In this document: one piece after another, positions 17,456 through 25,209 of the stretch | How the letters are laid out: each line of letters opens with the position of its first letter | Numbering within the stretch: the first letter of the stretch is position 1 | Source of the DNA: Streptomyces sp. NBC_00223 | GTDB taxonomy: Bacteria; Actinomycetota; Actinomycetes; Streptomycetales; Streptomycetaceae | NCBI RefSeq assembly: GCF_036199905.1 | Contig: NZ_CP108109.1 | Location: forward strand, 7,718,001 to 7,782,000 | Direction of reading: 5' to 3' | DNA: 64,000 bases | Translations under genes and position numbers: made by a program | Notes under the pieces: generated by a model | Database searches by the model: none | What the model was told of the DNA's origin: nothing | Seen by the model: only the letters and a program-made list of their open reading frames with translations

Positions 17456-18559
17456 ATGAGGTTCGGTGCGGCCGTACTGCGCTCGTACGAGAGCCGGTTC
17501 GCCGTCGAGGAGGTGATCCTGGAGGCGGGGCCGGCCGATGGCGAGATCCTGGTCGAAATCGCGGGCTGCGGGATGTGCCGGACCGATCTCGCGGTCCGGC
17601 GTTCGGCGGGCCGCTCACCGCTGCCGACGGTGCTCGGCCACGAGGGGGCCGGGGTCGTGGTGGAGACGGGCGGCCCGGACACCGGCCTGAGCGTCGGCGA
17701 CCATGTCGTGCTGAGCTTCGACTCCTGCGGGCACTGCCGGAACTGCATGGGCGCGGCCCCCGCCTACTGTGACTCCTTCGCCTCGCTCAACCTCTTCGGA
17801 GGGCGCAAGGAGGCCGTGCCGCGGTTCACCGACGCGGCCGGGGGCGCCTTGGCTCCCCGGTGGTTCGGCCAGTCCTCGTTCGCCGAGTACGCCGTGGTCC
17901 CGGCCCGCAACGCCGTCCGGGTGGATCCCTCGCTGCCCATCGAACTGCTCGGACCGCTCGGCTGCGGCTTCCTCACCGGAGCCGGAGCGGTCTTCAACTC
18001 CTTCGGTGTCGGCCCCGGCGACAGCATCGCGGTCTTCGGCGCGGGAGCGGTGGGCCTGGCCGCGGTGATGGCGGCCACCGCCGCCGGTGCGGTGACCGTG
18101 GCCGTCGACCGGCACCCCGAACGGCTTGCCCTCGCCGAGCGATTCCGCGCGATCCCGCTGTCCGCCGCATCGGCCGATCTGCCCCACCGCATTCGTCGAC
18201 TGACCGACGGCGGCGTGCAGTACGCGCTGGACACCACGGGCTCCGCCCAACTGATCAACGACGCGCTCCGGGCCCTCCGCCCGACCGGCAACCTCGGCCT
18301 GGTGACACGGCTGCACACCACGCTGCCGCTCGAACCCGGGGCGCTGGACCGGGGCCGGCGGATCTCCCACATCTGTGAGGGGGACGCGGTGCCGGGACTG
18401 CTGATTCCACGGCTGATCGGCCTGTGGCAGGCCGAGCGGTTTCCCTTCGACCAGCTGATCCGTACGTACCCGCTCGCCGACATCAACGAGGCCGAACGCG
18501 ACTGCGACGCGGGCACTGTGGTCAAACCCGTCCTGGTACCGGAGGGGAGCTGCCGATGA
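17456..18559 (+). CDS. Zinc-dependent alcohol dehydrogenase, aryl/benzyl-alcohol type
   Basis: The 367-residue medium-chain dehydrogenase has the catalytic-zinc site GCGMCRTD and LGHEGAGVV, the structural-zinc cysteines in DSCGHCRNCMGAAPAYC, and the NAD loop FGAGAVGLA followed by AVDRHPERL. LGPLGCGFLTGAGAVFN resembles aryl- and benzyl-alcohol dehydrogenases such as XylB, which oxidise ring-CH2OH groups. That suits a hydroxymethyl-furan substrate. A strong GGAGG lies 8 bases before the ATG, and the stop of the aldehyde dehydrogenase is 3 bases upstream, so the three genes form one operon. Confidence 0.88.
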   Translation: MRFGAAVLRSYESRFAVEEVILEAGPADGEILVEIAGCGMCRTDLAVRRSAGRSPLPTVLGHEGAGVVVETGGPDTGLSVGDHVVLSFDSCGHCRNCMGAAPAYCDSFASLNLFGGRKEAVPRFTDAAGGALAPRWFGQSSFAEYAVVPARNAVRVDPSLPIELLGPLGCGFLTGAGAVFNSFGVGPGDSIAVFGAGAVGLAAVMAATAAGAVTVAVDRHPERLALAERFRAIPLSAASADLPHRIRRLTDGGVQYALDTTGSAQLINDALRALRPTGNLGLVTRLHTTLPLEPGALDRGRRISHICEGDAVPGLLIPRLIGLWQAERFPFDQLIRTYPLADINEAERDCDAGTVVKPVLVPEGSCR

Positions 18560-18600
18560 GCGAGGCGTTCAACGCCGCCATCCGGTCGACAGTCACCTGA
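18556..18600 (+). CDS. 14-codon reading frame coupled to the dehydrogenase stop
   Basis: An ATG overlaps the dehydrogenase stop (ATGA) and has GGAGGGGAGC upstream, so ribosomes should start here, but the frame ends after 14 residues (MSEAFNAAIRSTVT). It is best read as the first codons of a lost gene or a leader peptide. The following 18601-18813 has no recognised gene. Confidence 0.3.
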   Translation: MSEAFNAAIRSTVT

Positions 18601-18813
18601 CGAGCGGCCACCTACACAGCACCGCCGTGGCGGCCCGCGCGGCGAGCTTGCCTTCGCCGAGCCGACCGGACTGGTGGGCCGGGAGTTGCCGCAGGGCCGC
18701 GTGCCATCGGGTACGCCCCCGAGGAACGGGTCATTCAGGCTGTCACGTCGTGCATTCACCGCGGATCCGTCATTCGATTCCTCACGGTTCGTGGTCTCTA
18801 CTCGGGAGGACAC

Positions 18814-19722
18814 ATGGTCGGCACAGGGCATCGCAACACCGGTGCGGAAGGCGTGGAAGGAGGCGTCGGCCTGACCGCTCTCCTGGTCGCCGCGGCACGG
18901 GCGATCGAAACCCACCGCCACGACAGCCTGGCACGGGACATCTACGCGGAGCACTTCGTGCTCGCCGCACCGGCGTCCGCAAGCTGGCCGGTCCGCATGC
19001 AACAGGTTCCGGACGGGGACGCGAACCCGCTGTGGGGGCGATTCGCGCGGTACTTCGGTCTGCGCACGAGGGCCCTCGACGACTTTCTCCTCAGGTCGGT
19101 GCACGCCGGGAGCGCTCGCCAAGTAGTCCTGCTCGGGGCGGGTTTGGATGCGCGGGCGTTCCGCCTCGATTGGCCTCCCGGCTGCGTGATCTTCGAGATC
19201 GACAGGGAAAGCGTGCTGGCGTTCAAGCACAAGGTGCTCGGCGGACTGTCGGCCACCCCGAAGGCGGCGCGCGTACCGATTCCGATCGATCTGCGCGCCG
19301 ACTGGGTCGGAGCGCTGACCGACGCCGGCTTCGACACGGCCGCACCGACCGTCTGGCTGGCCGAGGGGTTGCTGTTCTACCTGCCCAGTGCCGCCGAGAC
19401 CTACCTCATCGACACGGTGGACCGGTTGAGCACGGAGGGAAGCGCTCTGGCGTTCGAGGTCAAGCTGGAGAGGGACTTGCTGGCCTACCGCGACAGCCCG
19501 CTGTACACCTCGACGAAGCACCAGATCGGCATCGACCTGCTCAACCTGTTCGATGGAGAACCGCGGCCCGACTCCGCGGGTGACCTGGCCGGCAAGGGCT
19601 GGTCCACATCGGTCCGCACCCCCTTCGACTTCACCCGCCGGCACGGACGCGGCCCGCTGCCCGAGCAGAACGACGCGCTGGCGGGCAACCGGTGGGTGTT
19701 CGCGAACAAGTCCCGGCCCTGA
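18814..19722 (+). CDS. SAM-dependent methyltransferase, leucine carboxyl methyltransferase (TIGR00027-like) family
   Basis: The 302-residue protein resembles the Ppm2/TIGR00027 O-methyltransferase group: a front block TALLVAAARAIE, RTRALDDFLL, the SAM motif VVLLGAGLDARAFRLDWP, FEIDRESVLAFK, and WLAEGLLFYLP. Family members often methylate carboxyl or hydroxyl groups of small molecules and secondary metabolites. GGGAGG lies 5 bases before the ATG. It sits 214 bases after the short frame that follows the dehydrogenase, on the same strand, so it may finish a furan product, for example by esterifying a carboxylate; this is context only. Confidence 0.8.
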   Translation: MVGTGHRNTGAEGVEGGVGLTALLVAAARAIETHRHDSLARDIYAEHFVLAAPASASWPVRMQQVPDGDANPLWGRFARYFGLRTRALDDFLLRSVHAGSARQVVLLGAGLDARAFRLDWPPGCVIFEIDRESVLAFKHKVLGGLSATPKAARVPIPIDLRADWVGALTDAGFDTAAPTVWLAEGLLFYLPSAAETYLIDTVDRLSTEGSALAFEVKLERDLLAYRDSPLYTSTKHQIGIDLLNLFDGEPRPDSAGDLAGKGWSTSVRTPFDFTRRHGRGPLPEQNDALAGNRWVFANKSRP

Positions 19723-19752
19723 CGCCACCGTCCGCCGGCCACGTCCGCCGTC

Positions 19753-19794
19753 GGCCGGCCACGTCCGCCGACCGTGCGGCGGACGTGGCCGGCC
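19753..19794. terminator. Perfect 17-bp hairpin after the methyltransferase gene
   Basis: Positions 19753-19769 pair perfectly with 19778-19794 around an 8-base loop. The left arm is preceded by a direct repeat of most of itself (GGCCACGTCCGCCG). Placement 30 bases after a stop suggests the end of the transcript. Confidence 0.65.
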
Positions 19795-20261
19795 GTGCCC
19801 TGGCCGAAGCTCAGTGCCGCCTCGACACCCTTGCCACCGACAGCACAGACCCGGACCTGCTCGGCTACCTCACCTCCGCCTCTGCGGGCCCCTCCCCGCC
19901 GCCGCGGGTGGGTCCGACCACACCGAGATCCGTTCCTGCCGACCACCTTGTTGTTCCGGCGAGAGAACCCCCTGACATTGCCTCCGCCAACGCGGTGCCG
20001 CCGTCGATGGCCTGCTCCTGGTCTCCCCACCCCGCATCGTGCCGTCCGCACGCGGGGCGCGCGGACCACCGGGCCGCCCGACCGGCCCGGGGACGCGCAG
20101 GGCGAGCAGGACGACGACGTCGTCGGTGAGCGGCAGGCGTCGGCGTGCCGCGGCACACAGGTCTGCCGGCGGCCGTAGCCTGGGTATGGCGCCGGTGGAC
20201 GGATATGCGGCCGGCCGGCCGCGCGGACGCGACTCCGGGCCGGCTACCGGCAGGACGTCCC
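19795..20261. other. Intergenic stretch without a recognised gene
   Basis: There are open frames on both strands but no complete gene. The minus strand at about 20065-20145 reads a DDVVVLLALRV-like peptide similar in style to the end of SpoIIE-type phosphatases, so a gene remnant is possible. Promoter elements for the photolyase gene must lie in the last ~100 bases, but none is clear. Confidence 0.3.
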
Positions 20262-21776
20262 ATGGCCCCCCGTACACACTGGCTCTTCGGCGATCAGCTC
20301 GGCCCGCACTTCCTGGATCCGCGGCACGGCGGACCTGACAGGGACGCTCCCGTGGTGATGATCGAGGCGCGCTCCGTTCTGCGCCGGCGGCGCTTCCATC
20401 GGGCAAAGGCGCATCTGGTGCTGTCCGCCATGCGGCACCGCGCGGCCGAACTGGGCGACCGGGTCCGGTATGTGCGCGCCGGGACGTACACGGAAGGGCT
20501 GGCCGCGGTGCTGGGCCGCGGCAGGGAACGGGTGACGGTCTGCCATCCGACCTCGCGCGCCGCGCTGGGCCTGGTCACTTCGCTGGAGCGGGTCGATGTT
20601 CTGCCCGCGAGGGGATTTCTGGTGCCGCACGCCGAGTTCGCACGGTGGGTGGACGGGCACGGCGCCGGCGGACTGCGGATGGAGGGTTTCTACCGGTGGG
20701 TCCGCGCGCAGCACGGTCTGCTCATGGAGGGTGGCGAACCGGTCGGCGGCAGGTGGAATTTCGACCACGACAACCGCGAGTCCCCGCCGCGCGGGGCCGC
20801 CACACTGCACCTGGCGGAACCGTGGAGGCCGGCCGAGGACGAGATCGACGCGGAAGTCCGCCGCGACCTCGACCGGTGGGAGCGCGACGGCGAGGTGTCC
20901 TTCGTGGGCGGCGACGGACCGCGGGAGTTCCCCGTCACCCGGCGGGAGGCGCTGGCTGCGCTGCGCCACTTCCTTTCCCACCGGCTGGCGGACTTCGGCC
21001 GCTACGAGGACGCCATGCTGGCCGCCGACCCGGTGATGAGCCACAGCCGGGTGTCCGCGCCGCTCAACCTCGGGCTGCTCGACCCCGCCGAGTGCGTGGA
21101 GCGGGCCGAGAAGGTCTGGCGTGCCGGTGCCGCGCCGCTCAACAGCGTCGAGGGTTTCGTCCGGCAGATCGCCGGCTGGCGCGAGTACGTCTGGCAGCTG
21201 TACTGGCACTTCGGCGAGGACTACCGGGGGCGCAACGCGCTGCGACACCGTGAGCCGCTGCCCGGCTGGTTCCTCGACCTGGACGCCGAGGCGGTCACCG
21301 CGAACTGCCTGTCCACAGTGCTGGCCCAGGTGCGGGACACCGGCTGGACCCACCACATCCCGCGGCTCATGGTGCTCGGCAGCCGGGCACTCCAGGACGG
21401 CTGGGACCCCGCCGCCGTCACGGACTGGTTCCACCGCTGCTTCGTCGACGGCCATGACTGGGTGATGCTGCCCAACGTCCTCGGCATGTCGCAGTACGCC
21501 GACGGCGGGCTCATGACCACCAAGCCGTACACCTCCGGCGGCGCGTACATTCACAAGATGAGTGACCTGTGCGGCCCGTGCGCGTACCGGCCCACGGATC
21601 GGGTCGGAGAGCACGCCTGTCCCTACACCACGGGCTACTGGGCGTTCCTGCACCGTCACCGGTCGGAGCTGAGCGGCAACCACCGGATGGCCCGCGCCGT
21701 CCAGGGCCTGGACCGGCTGGGAGACCTGCCCGAACTCCTGGAGCAGGCAGCCGCGCGCGGTGGACAGGCGCCATGA
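20262..21776 (+). CDS. FeS-type bacterial cryptochrome/(6-4) photolyase family protein
   Basis: The 504-residue protein starts with a Rossmann-like photolyase N-domain (WLFGDQLGPHF) and continues as the helical FAD domain: GGRWNFDHDNR, PLNLGLLDP, EGFVRQIAGWREYVWQ and TGWTHHIPRLM. Near the C-terminus, MSDLCGPCAYRP and EHACPY give cysteines placed as in the iron-sulfur cluster of PhrB/CryB (FeS-BCP) proteins. These bind FAD, often with a lumazine antenna, and repair UV (6-4) photoproducts or act as light sensors. ATG 20262 with AGGA upstream is chosen over earlier in-frame starts. Confidence 0.9.
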   Translation: MAPRTHWLFGDQLGPHFLDPRHGGPDRDAPVVMIEARSVLRRRRFHRAKAHLVLSAMRHRAAELGDRVRYVRAGTYTEGLAAVLGRGRERVTVCHPTSRAALGLVTSLERVDVLPARGFLVPHAEFARWVDGHGAGGLRMEGFYRWVRAQHGLLMEGGEPVGGRWNFDHDNRESPPRGAATLHLAEPWRPAEDEIDAEVRRDLDRWERDGEVSFVGGDGPREFPVTRREALAALRHFLSHRLADFGRYEDAMLAADPVMSHSRVSAPLNLGLLDPAECVERAEKVWRAGAAPLNSVEGFVRQIAGWREYVWQLYWHFGEDYRGRNALRHREPLPGWFLDLDAEAVTANCLSTVLAQVRDTGWTHHIPRLMVLGSRALQDGWDPAAVTDWFHRCFVDGHDWVMLPNVLGMSQYADGGLMTTKPYTSGGAYIHKMSDLCGPCAYRPTDRVGEHACPYTTGYWAFLHRHRSELSGNHRMARAVQGLDRLGDLPELLEQAAARGGQAP

Positions 21777-21889
21777 GCGGTGCGAAGGCAGCAGCCGGCT
21801 GGGATTCCGGCGGTCCGCGTGCACGCCACCCCCTGTTGGGCTTGGCCGAGCACGGAACGCGGCTCACTCGGCCGACCCGCTGAGCCGGT

Positions 21890-22118
21890 ATGACGCCCCG
21901 CCCCGACGAGCCGCCGCAGTCCGAAGCACTCTTCGGCCGGGACGATCTCGCCCCAGCGCCGCCGCGCCGCCGCCCGCCGCCCCCGCCGTCACGCCCGCCC
22001 GCGCGCTGCTCGGCGTCCGCGAGATCTACGCGGAGCCGCGGGCCGCGGCCTGCGACCGGGGCCCGCGGCGTCGGGCAGCGGACCGGCCGGTACTGAGCCC
22101 AGGTGCGCGTTCTTCATG
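21890..22118 (+). pseudogene. Possible 5' remnant of a spore photoproduct lyase gene
   Basis: From ATG 21890 the frame reads an N-terminus with EALFGRDDLAP and a Pro/Arg-rich run. After a frame change near 21990 the plus strand reads LLGVREIYAEPRAAACDRG, which resembles the start of the core of actinobacterial spore photoproduct lyases (REIYAEP followed by a conserved RG). The radical-SAM part is absent. The location just after a photolyase gene fits DNA-repair function. The identification rests on one short motif. Confidence 0.4.
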
Positions 22119-22152
22119 ACAGCTCGCCGGGACCCCGTTCGTGTGGCGGTCC

Positions 22153-22207
22153 GACGACAGCCCCAGACGTATCGGAGACCGTCGCCGATACGTCTGGGGC
22201 TGTCGTC
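22153..22207. terminator. Perfect 23-bp inverted repeat, probable two-way terminator
   Basis: Positions 22153-22175 pair without mismatch with 22185-22207 around a 9-base loop. It lies between genes that point toward each other (photolyase side on plus, lysozyme on minus), which suits a bidirectional terminator. The rest of 22208-22460 shows nothing recognisable. Confidence 0.75.
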
Positions 22208-22460
22208 ACCGGCGCCGACCCTGCGGCCGGTGCCGGGACTCCCGGACGGTGGGCTGCCGGTTCATCGGGCGGCGGCAGGTGCTGTCCATCGGGCGACCAG
22301 GACGGGCAGGAGCCGATGAGGCTCCCCGTGCGGACGGGAAACAGACGCTCATGACGATCCGCTCATCGGATCAGCGTGCTCTCCGCACACTCCGGAGCCT
22401 CGTGCCTTCGGGCCCCGGTGGGCGGGCCGACCCCTGTTCGCGGGTCGCGGCGCAGGGGTG

Positions 22461-23567
22461 TTACGAGCCGACGAGCGCTTTCCAGGTGTTGGTGCCGACG
22501 ATGCCGTCGACGGTGAGGCTGTGTGCGGACTGGAAGGTGCGTACGGCGGTGTCGGTGCCGGGTCCGAACTGGCCGTCCACGGTCAGCGAGGTGCCGTGCG
22601 CGTTGAGCAGATACTGGATCGCCCGTACCGCCTCGCCGGACTGCCCCTGCTTGACCGTCGGCCAGCCGGCCGACGGCGGCGGGGGCGGGGGAGTGCCGCC
22701 GGTGCCCTTGGCGAAAGCCGTGAGGGCGGCGGCGCTGCCGTTGAAGCTGTCCTGGTCGCCGGGGAAGGTGCCGGAGTCGGCGTACTGCCAGATGGTCTGT
22801 GCGGACCAGCCGGCCGGCAGTGTCCCGACGCTGCCGGTGTAGCGGGCGACCCACAGCGGGTTGGTGGCGCCGAAGCCGCTGTTGTTGCCGGTGCAGGTGG
22901 TCCACCAGTCGGTGGTGGTGTAGATCGCCGGGTAGCGGCCGGTCCTGGCGTGGACCTCGTCGCTGAAGCTCCTGATCCAGGTCACCATCGCGCTCTGGCT
23001 CAGGCCGTAGCAGGTGGCGCCGTAGGGGTTGTACTCGATGTCCAGGGCCGGCGGCAGGGTTCTGCCGTCCGCGGACCAGCCGCCGCCGTGCCCGACGAAG
23101 TAGTCGGCCTGGACGGCGCCGGTGGAGTTGTTGGGGATGGCGAAGTGGTAGGCGCCGTGGACCAGTCCGGCGTTGTAGGCGCCGGTGTACTGGCCGCTGA
23201 AGGAGGGACTGGTGTACGTGGTCCCCTCGGTGGCTTTGACGTAGGCGAAGGTGGCCCCCGCGCTGTGGACCGAGGACCAGTTGACCGTCCCCTGCCAGTC
23301 GCTGACGTCGAGGCCGGGCAGGCCGGCGACCGCGGCGGGCGTCGCCTCCGGCGTCGCCGCGGACGCGCTGTGTGCGCCGGCGGCAGCCCGGTGCAGTCCG
23401 GCGCCCGCGAAGTCCGCCTCGGGGTGCGTGAGCACGGTGGCCGCGGGGGCCGCGGCCGGCCGCGCGGAGGCGGCCGCCGGACCGGCCGTCAGGAACAGGA
23501 GAGCGGTCGCCGTCAGGGGAGCTGCGGCGCAGATCAGGCGACGAACGAGACTGCTGGTTGGGGGCAT
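22461..23567 (-). CDS. Secreted GH25 lysozyme with C-terminal peptidoglycan-binding domain
   Basis: The 368-residue protein has a Sec signal peptide (basic start, hydrophobic core, cleavage after a GPAAASA-like end). A GH25 muramidase domain follows at about residues 85-285, with the catalytic block GLDVSDWQG and the acidic pair in PPALDIEYNP, then a Pro-rich linker and a PG_binding_1 domain (GQSGEAVRAIQYLLN ... DGIVGTNTW). It would cleave cell-wall glycan outside the cell, in wall turnover or attack on neighbours. ATG 23567 has GAGGG 6 bases upstream; ATG 23573 does not. Confidence 0.9.
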   Translation of the reverse strand: MPPTSSLVRRLICAAAPLTATALLFLTAGPAAASARPAAAPAATVLTHPEADFAGAGLHRAAAGAHSASAATPEATPAAVAGLPGLDVSDWQGTVNWSSVHSAGATFAYVKATEGTTYTSPSFSGQYTGAYNAGLVHGAYHFAIPNNSTGAVQADYFVGHGGGWSADGRTLPPALDIEYNPYGATCYGLSQSAMVTWIRSFSDEVHARTGRYPAIYTTTDWWTTCTGNNSGFGATNPLWVARYTGSVGTLPAGWSAQTIWQYADSGTFPGDQDSFNGSAAALTAFAKGTGGTPPPPPPSAGWPTVKQGQSGEAVRAIQYLLNAHGTSLTVDGQFGPGTDTAVRTFQSAHSLTVDGIVGTNTWKALVGS

Positions 23568-23867
23568 GAGCATCCCTCGAAGTCGAATTGATATGACCAT
23601 GTCAGTAAGGGATGTTACGCGCGTAGCTCCCTGGGGTGGAAGAACCGCACGGGAACAGGGGGTGACTGTCCGGGTTCCGGTAGGTCCGAGCCGTCGGCTG
23701 ACGGGCTGACGGGCTGCCGGGCTGTCGGCGTGATCGGAGGTCCGCCGCCACGTCGGCCGGCGCCGCGCCGCGTCACCGGGCCCGGCCCTTGACGCTGCGT
23801 CAGGCCGGCAGGCCGCGAAAGCAGCCCCCTGACCGGAAAGGAAGGACGGAGAACCGCAAAGGGAGTG
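23568..23867. other. Intergenic region between lysozyme and NOS genes
   Basis: It contains the lysozyme promoter region (AT-richer stretch with TTGATATGACCATG near 23588-23601, close to the start) and the 3' side of the NOS gene. A short direct repeat, GACGGGCTG, occurs at 23700-23716. No gene is supported. Confidence 0.35.
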
Positions 23868-25007
23868 CTAGGGGCGGTAGGGGCAGACGCCGGGGGAGTC
23901 CTGGGGAGCCGCGCGGTGGACGAAGGCGGGGCGCAGGTCGGGGTCCGGGGCATCGTAGTAGCGGTGGAAGACCGCGGTCGCCGAGCCCGACAGCGGGGGG
24001 ACGATCCAGCTCCAGTCCGTCGGCACGCGGCGGCCGTGGCGGTTCTCGCGCTCGACGTGGGCCAGGAAGCGGGTGGACTCGGTGTGGTGGTCGGCCATCG
24101 TGACCCCGGCCTGCCCGAAGGAGTGCAGGACGGCCAGGTTCAGCTCCACCAGGGCCCGGTCGCGCCACAGGGTGCGCTCGCTGCCGGTGTCGAGCCCGAG
24201 CAGGGCGGCGACGACGGGCAGCAGGTTGTAGCGGCCGGGGTCCCCGAGGTTGCGCGAGCCGATCTCGGTGCCCATGTACCAGCCGTTGAAGGGCGCGGCC
24301 GGATACGTGATCCCGCCGATCTCCAGCGACATGTCGCTGACGGCCGGGACCGCGTACCAGCGCAGGCCGAGCGCGGCGAAGCCCGGAAGACCCGGGTGGG
24401 TCAGCGGTACTTCCAGCACGGCGTCCTCGGGTACCTCGTACATCTCCGGCTGTCGGCCGGGCGCGGTCTGCACCATCAGCGGCAGCACCTCGAAGGCGCC
24501 GTTGCCACCCTTCCAGCCCAGCTCCCTCGCCAGCGCGGTCCGCTCCGCGCTTCGTGGGTCGTCCGCGTAGCGCACGAGCTGCTCGCCCAGCAGCCGCGGC
24601 GCCGGCCGGCCCGGCCGGTCGGGCGCGAAGACGCTGATGACCGGCCGTATACGGCCGTTGTTGGTGGCGATGCGCAGGTGCTCGAAGCACTGCTCGGCGA
24701 TGTCGTCGGGGTGGTCGAGGTGCCGTAGGTCGCGAACGATCAGGTTGTTCCAGTACAGGCGGCCGATGCAGCGCTCGGAGTTGCGCCACGCGACCCGCGC
24801 GCCGTAGGCCAGTTCGGCCGGCGTGTGCGCGTAGGTGCCGGACACCGCCACCTCGGCGGCGATCTGCGTCAGTCTGCGCCGGGGGTCGGTCGCGTCCGGC
24901 TCCTCGGCGGCGAACCGGCGGATGAAGTCCCCGGCGGCCTCCAGGAGAGCGCCGTGCTCGGCGGTACGGCGGCGGACCGGCGTGGCACGCGGGTGGTGGA
25001 AGGTCAC
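23868..25007 (-). CDS. nos: Bacterial nitric oxide synthase, oxygenase domain
   Basis: The 379-residue protein is a stand-alone NOS oxygenase. WRNSERCIGR gives the heme-ligand cysteine (C80), TNNGRIRP and WYAVPAVS follow, GWYMGTEIGSRN holds the arginine-binding glutamate, and DWSWIVPPLSGS lies in the pterin/dimer region. It oxidises L-arginine to citrulline and NO but needs an outside electron donor. In some Streptomyces NOS serves metabolite nitration, in others stress defence; no nitrating P450 is visible here. GTG 25007 has AGGAGA about 9 bases upstream. The globin-reductase gene upstream on the same strand may be its partner or its NO-clearing enzyme. Confidence 0.92.
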   Translation of the reverse strand: MTFHHPRATPVRRRTAEHGALLEAAGDFIRRFAAEEPDATDPRRRLTQIAAEVAVSGTYAHTPAELAYGARVAWRNSERCIGRLYWNNLIVRDLRHLDHPDDIAEQCFEHLRIATNNGRIRPVISVFAPDRPGRPAPRLLGEQLVRYADDPRSAERTALARELGWKGGNGAFEVLPLMVQTAPGRQPEMYEVPEDAVLEVPLTHPGLPGFAALGLRWYAVPAVSDMSLEIGGITYPAAPFNGWYMGTEIGSRNLGDPGRYNLLPVVAALLGLDTGSERTLWRDRALVELNLAVLHSFGQAGVTMADHHTESTRFLAHVERENRHGRRVPTDWSWIVPPLSGSATAVFHRYYDAPDPDLRPAFVHRAAPQDSPGVCPYRP

Positions 25008-25091
25008 GGGTGGTTCTCTCCTGGTCGGGGTTCCGTGCGCGCTCGGCGCTGGGCGGCGCACGGCTGGTGGCTCGGCGGTGGCGCTCCGGCG

Positions 25092-25170
25092 GCCCGGCGC
25101 TCGGACGTTCGGCGCTCGGACGCTCGGACGCTCGGCCGGCGGGCTCGGCGCTCGGTGCTCGGCGCTTCGG
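25092..25170. repeat. Short imperfect tandem repeats (CGCTCGGA-like)
   Basis: The 202-base gap between the globin-reductase and NOS genes contains about eight loosely repeated CGCTCGG(A/C) or CGTTCGG units. They could be slippage-derived filler or structure in the shared transcript. Confidence 0.5.
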
Positions 25171-25209
25171 CGGGGGCGGCTCAACCGGCCGACGGTCGGC
25201 TCCGGCGGC

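Noticed and set aside
23868..25007. A nitrating P450 or thaxtomin-type cluster beside NOS
   Set aside because: No P450 or non-ribosomal peptide synthetase gene is seen anywhere in the window.
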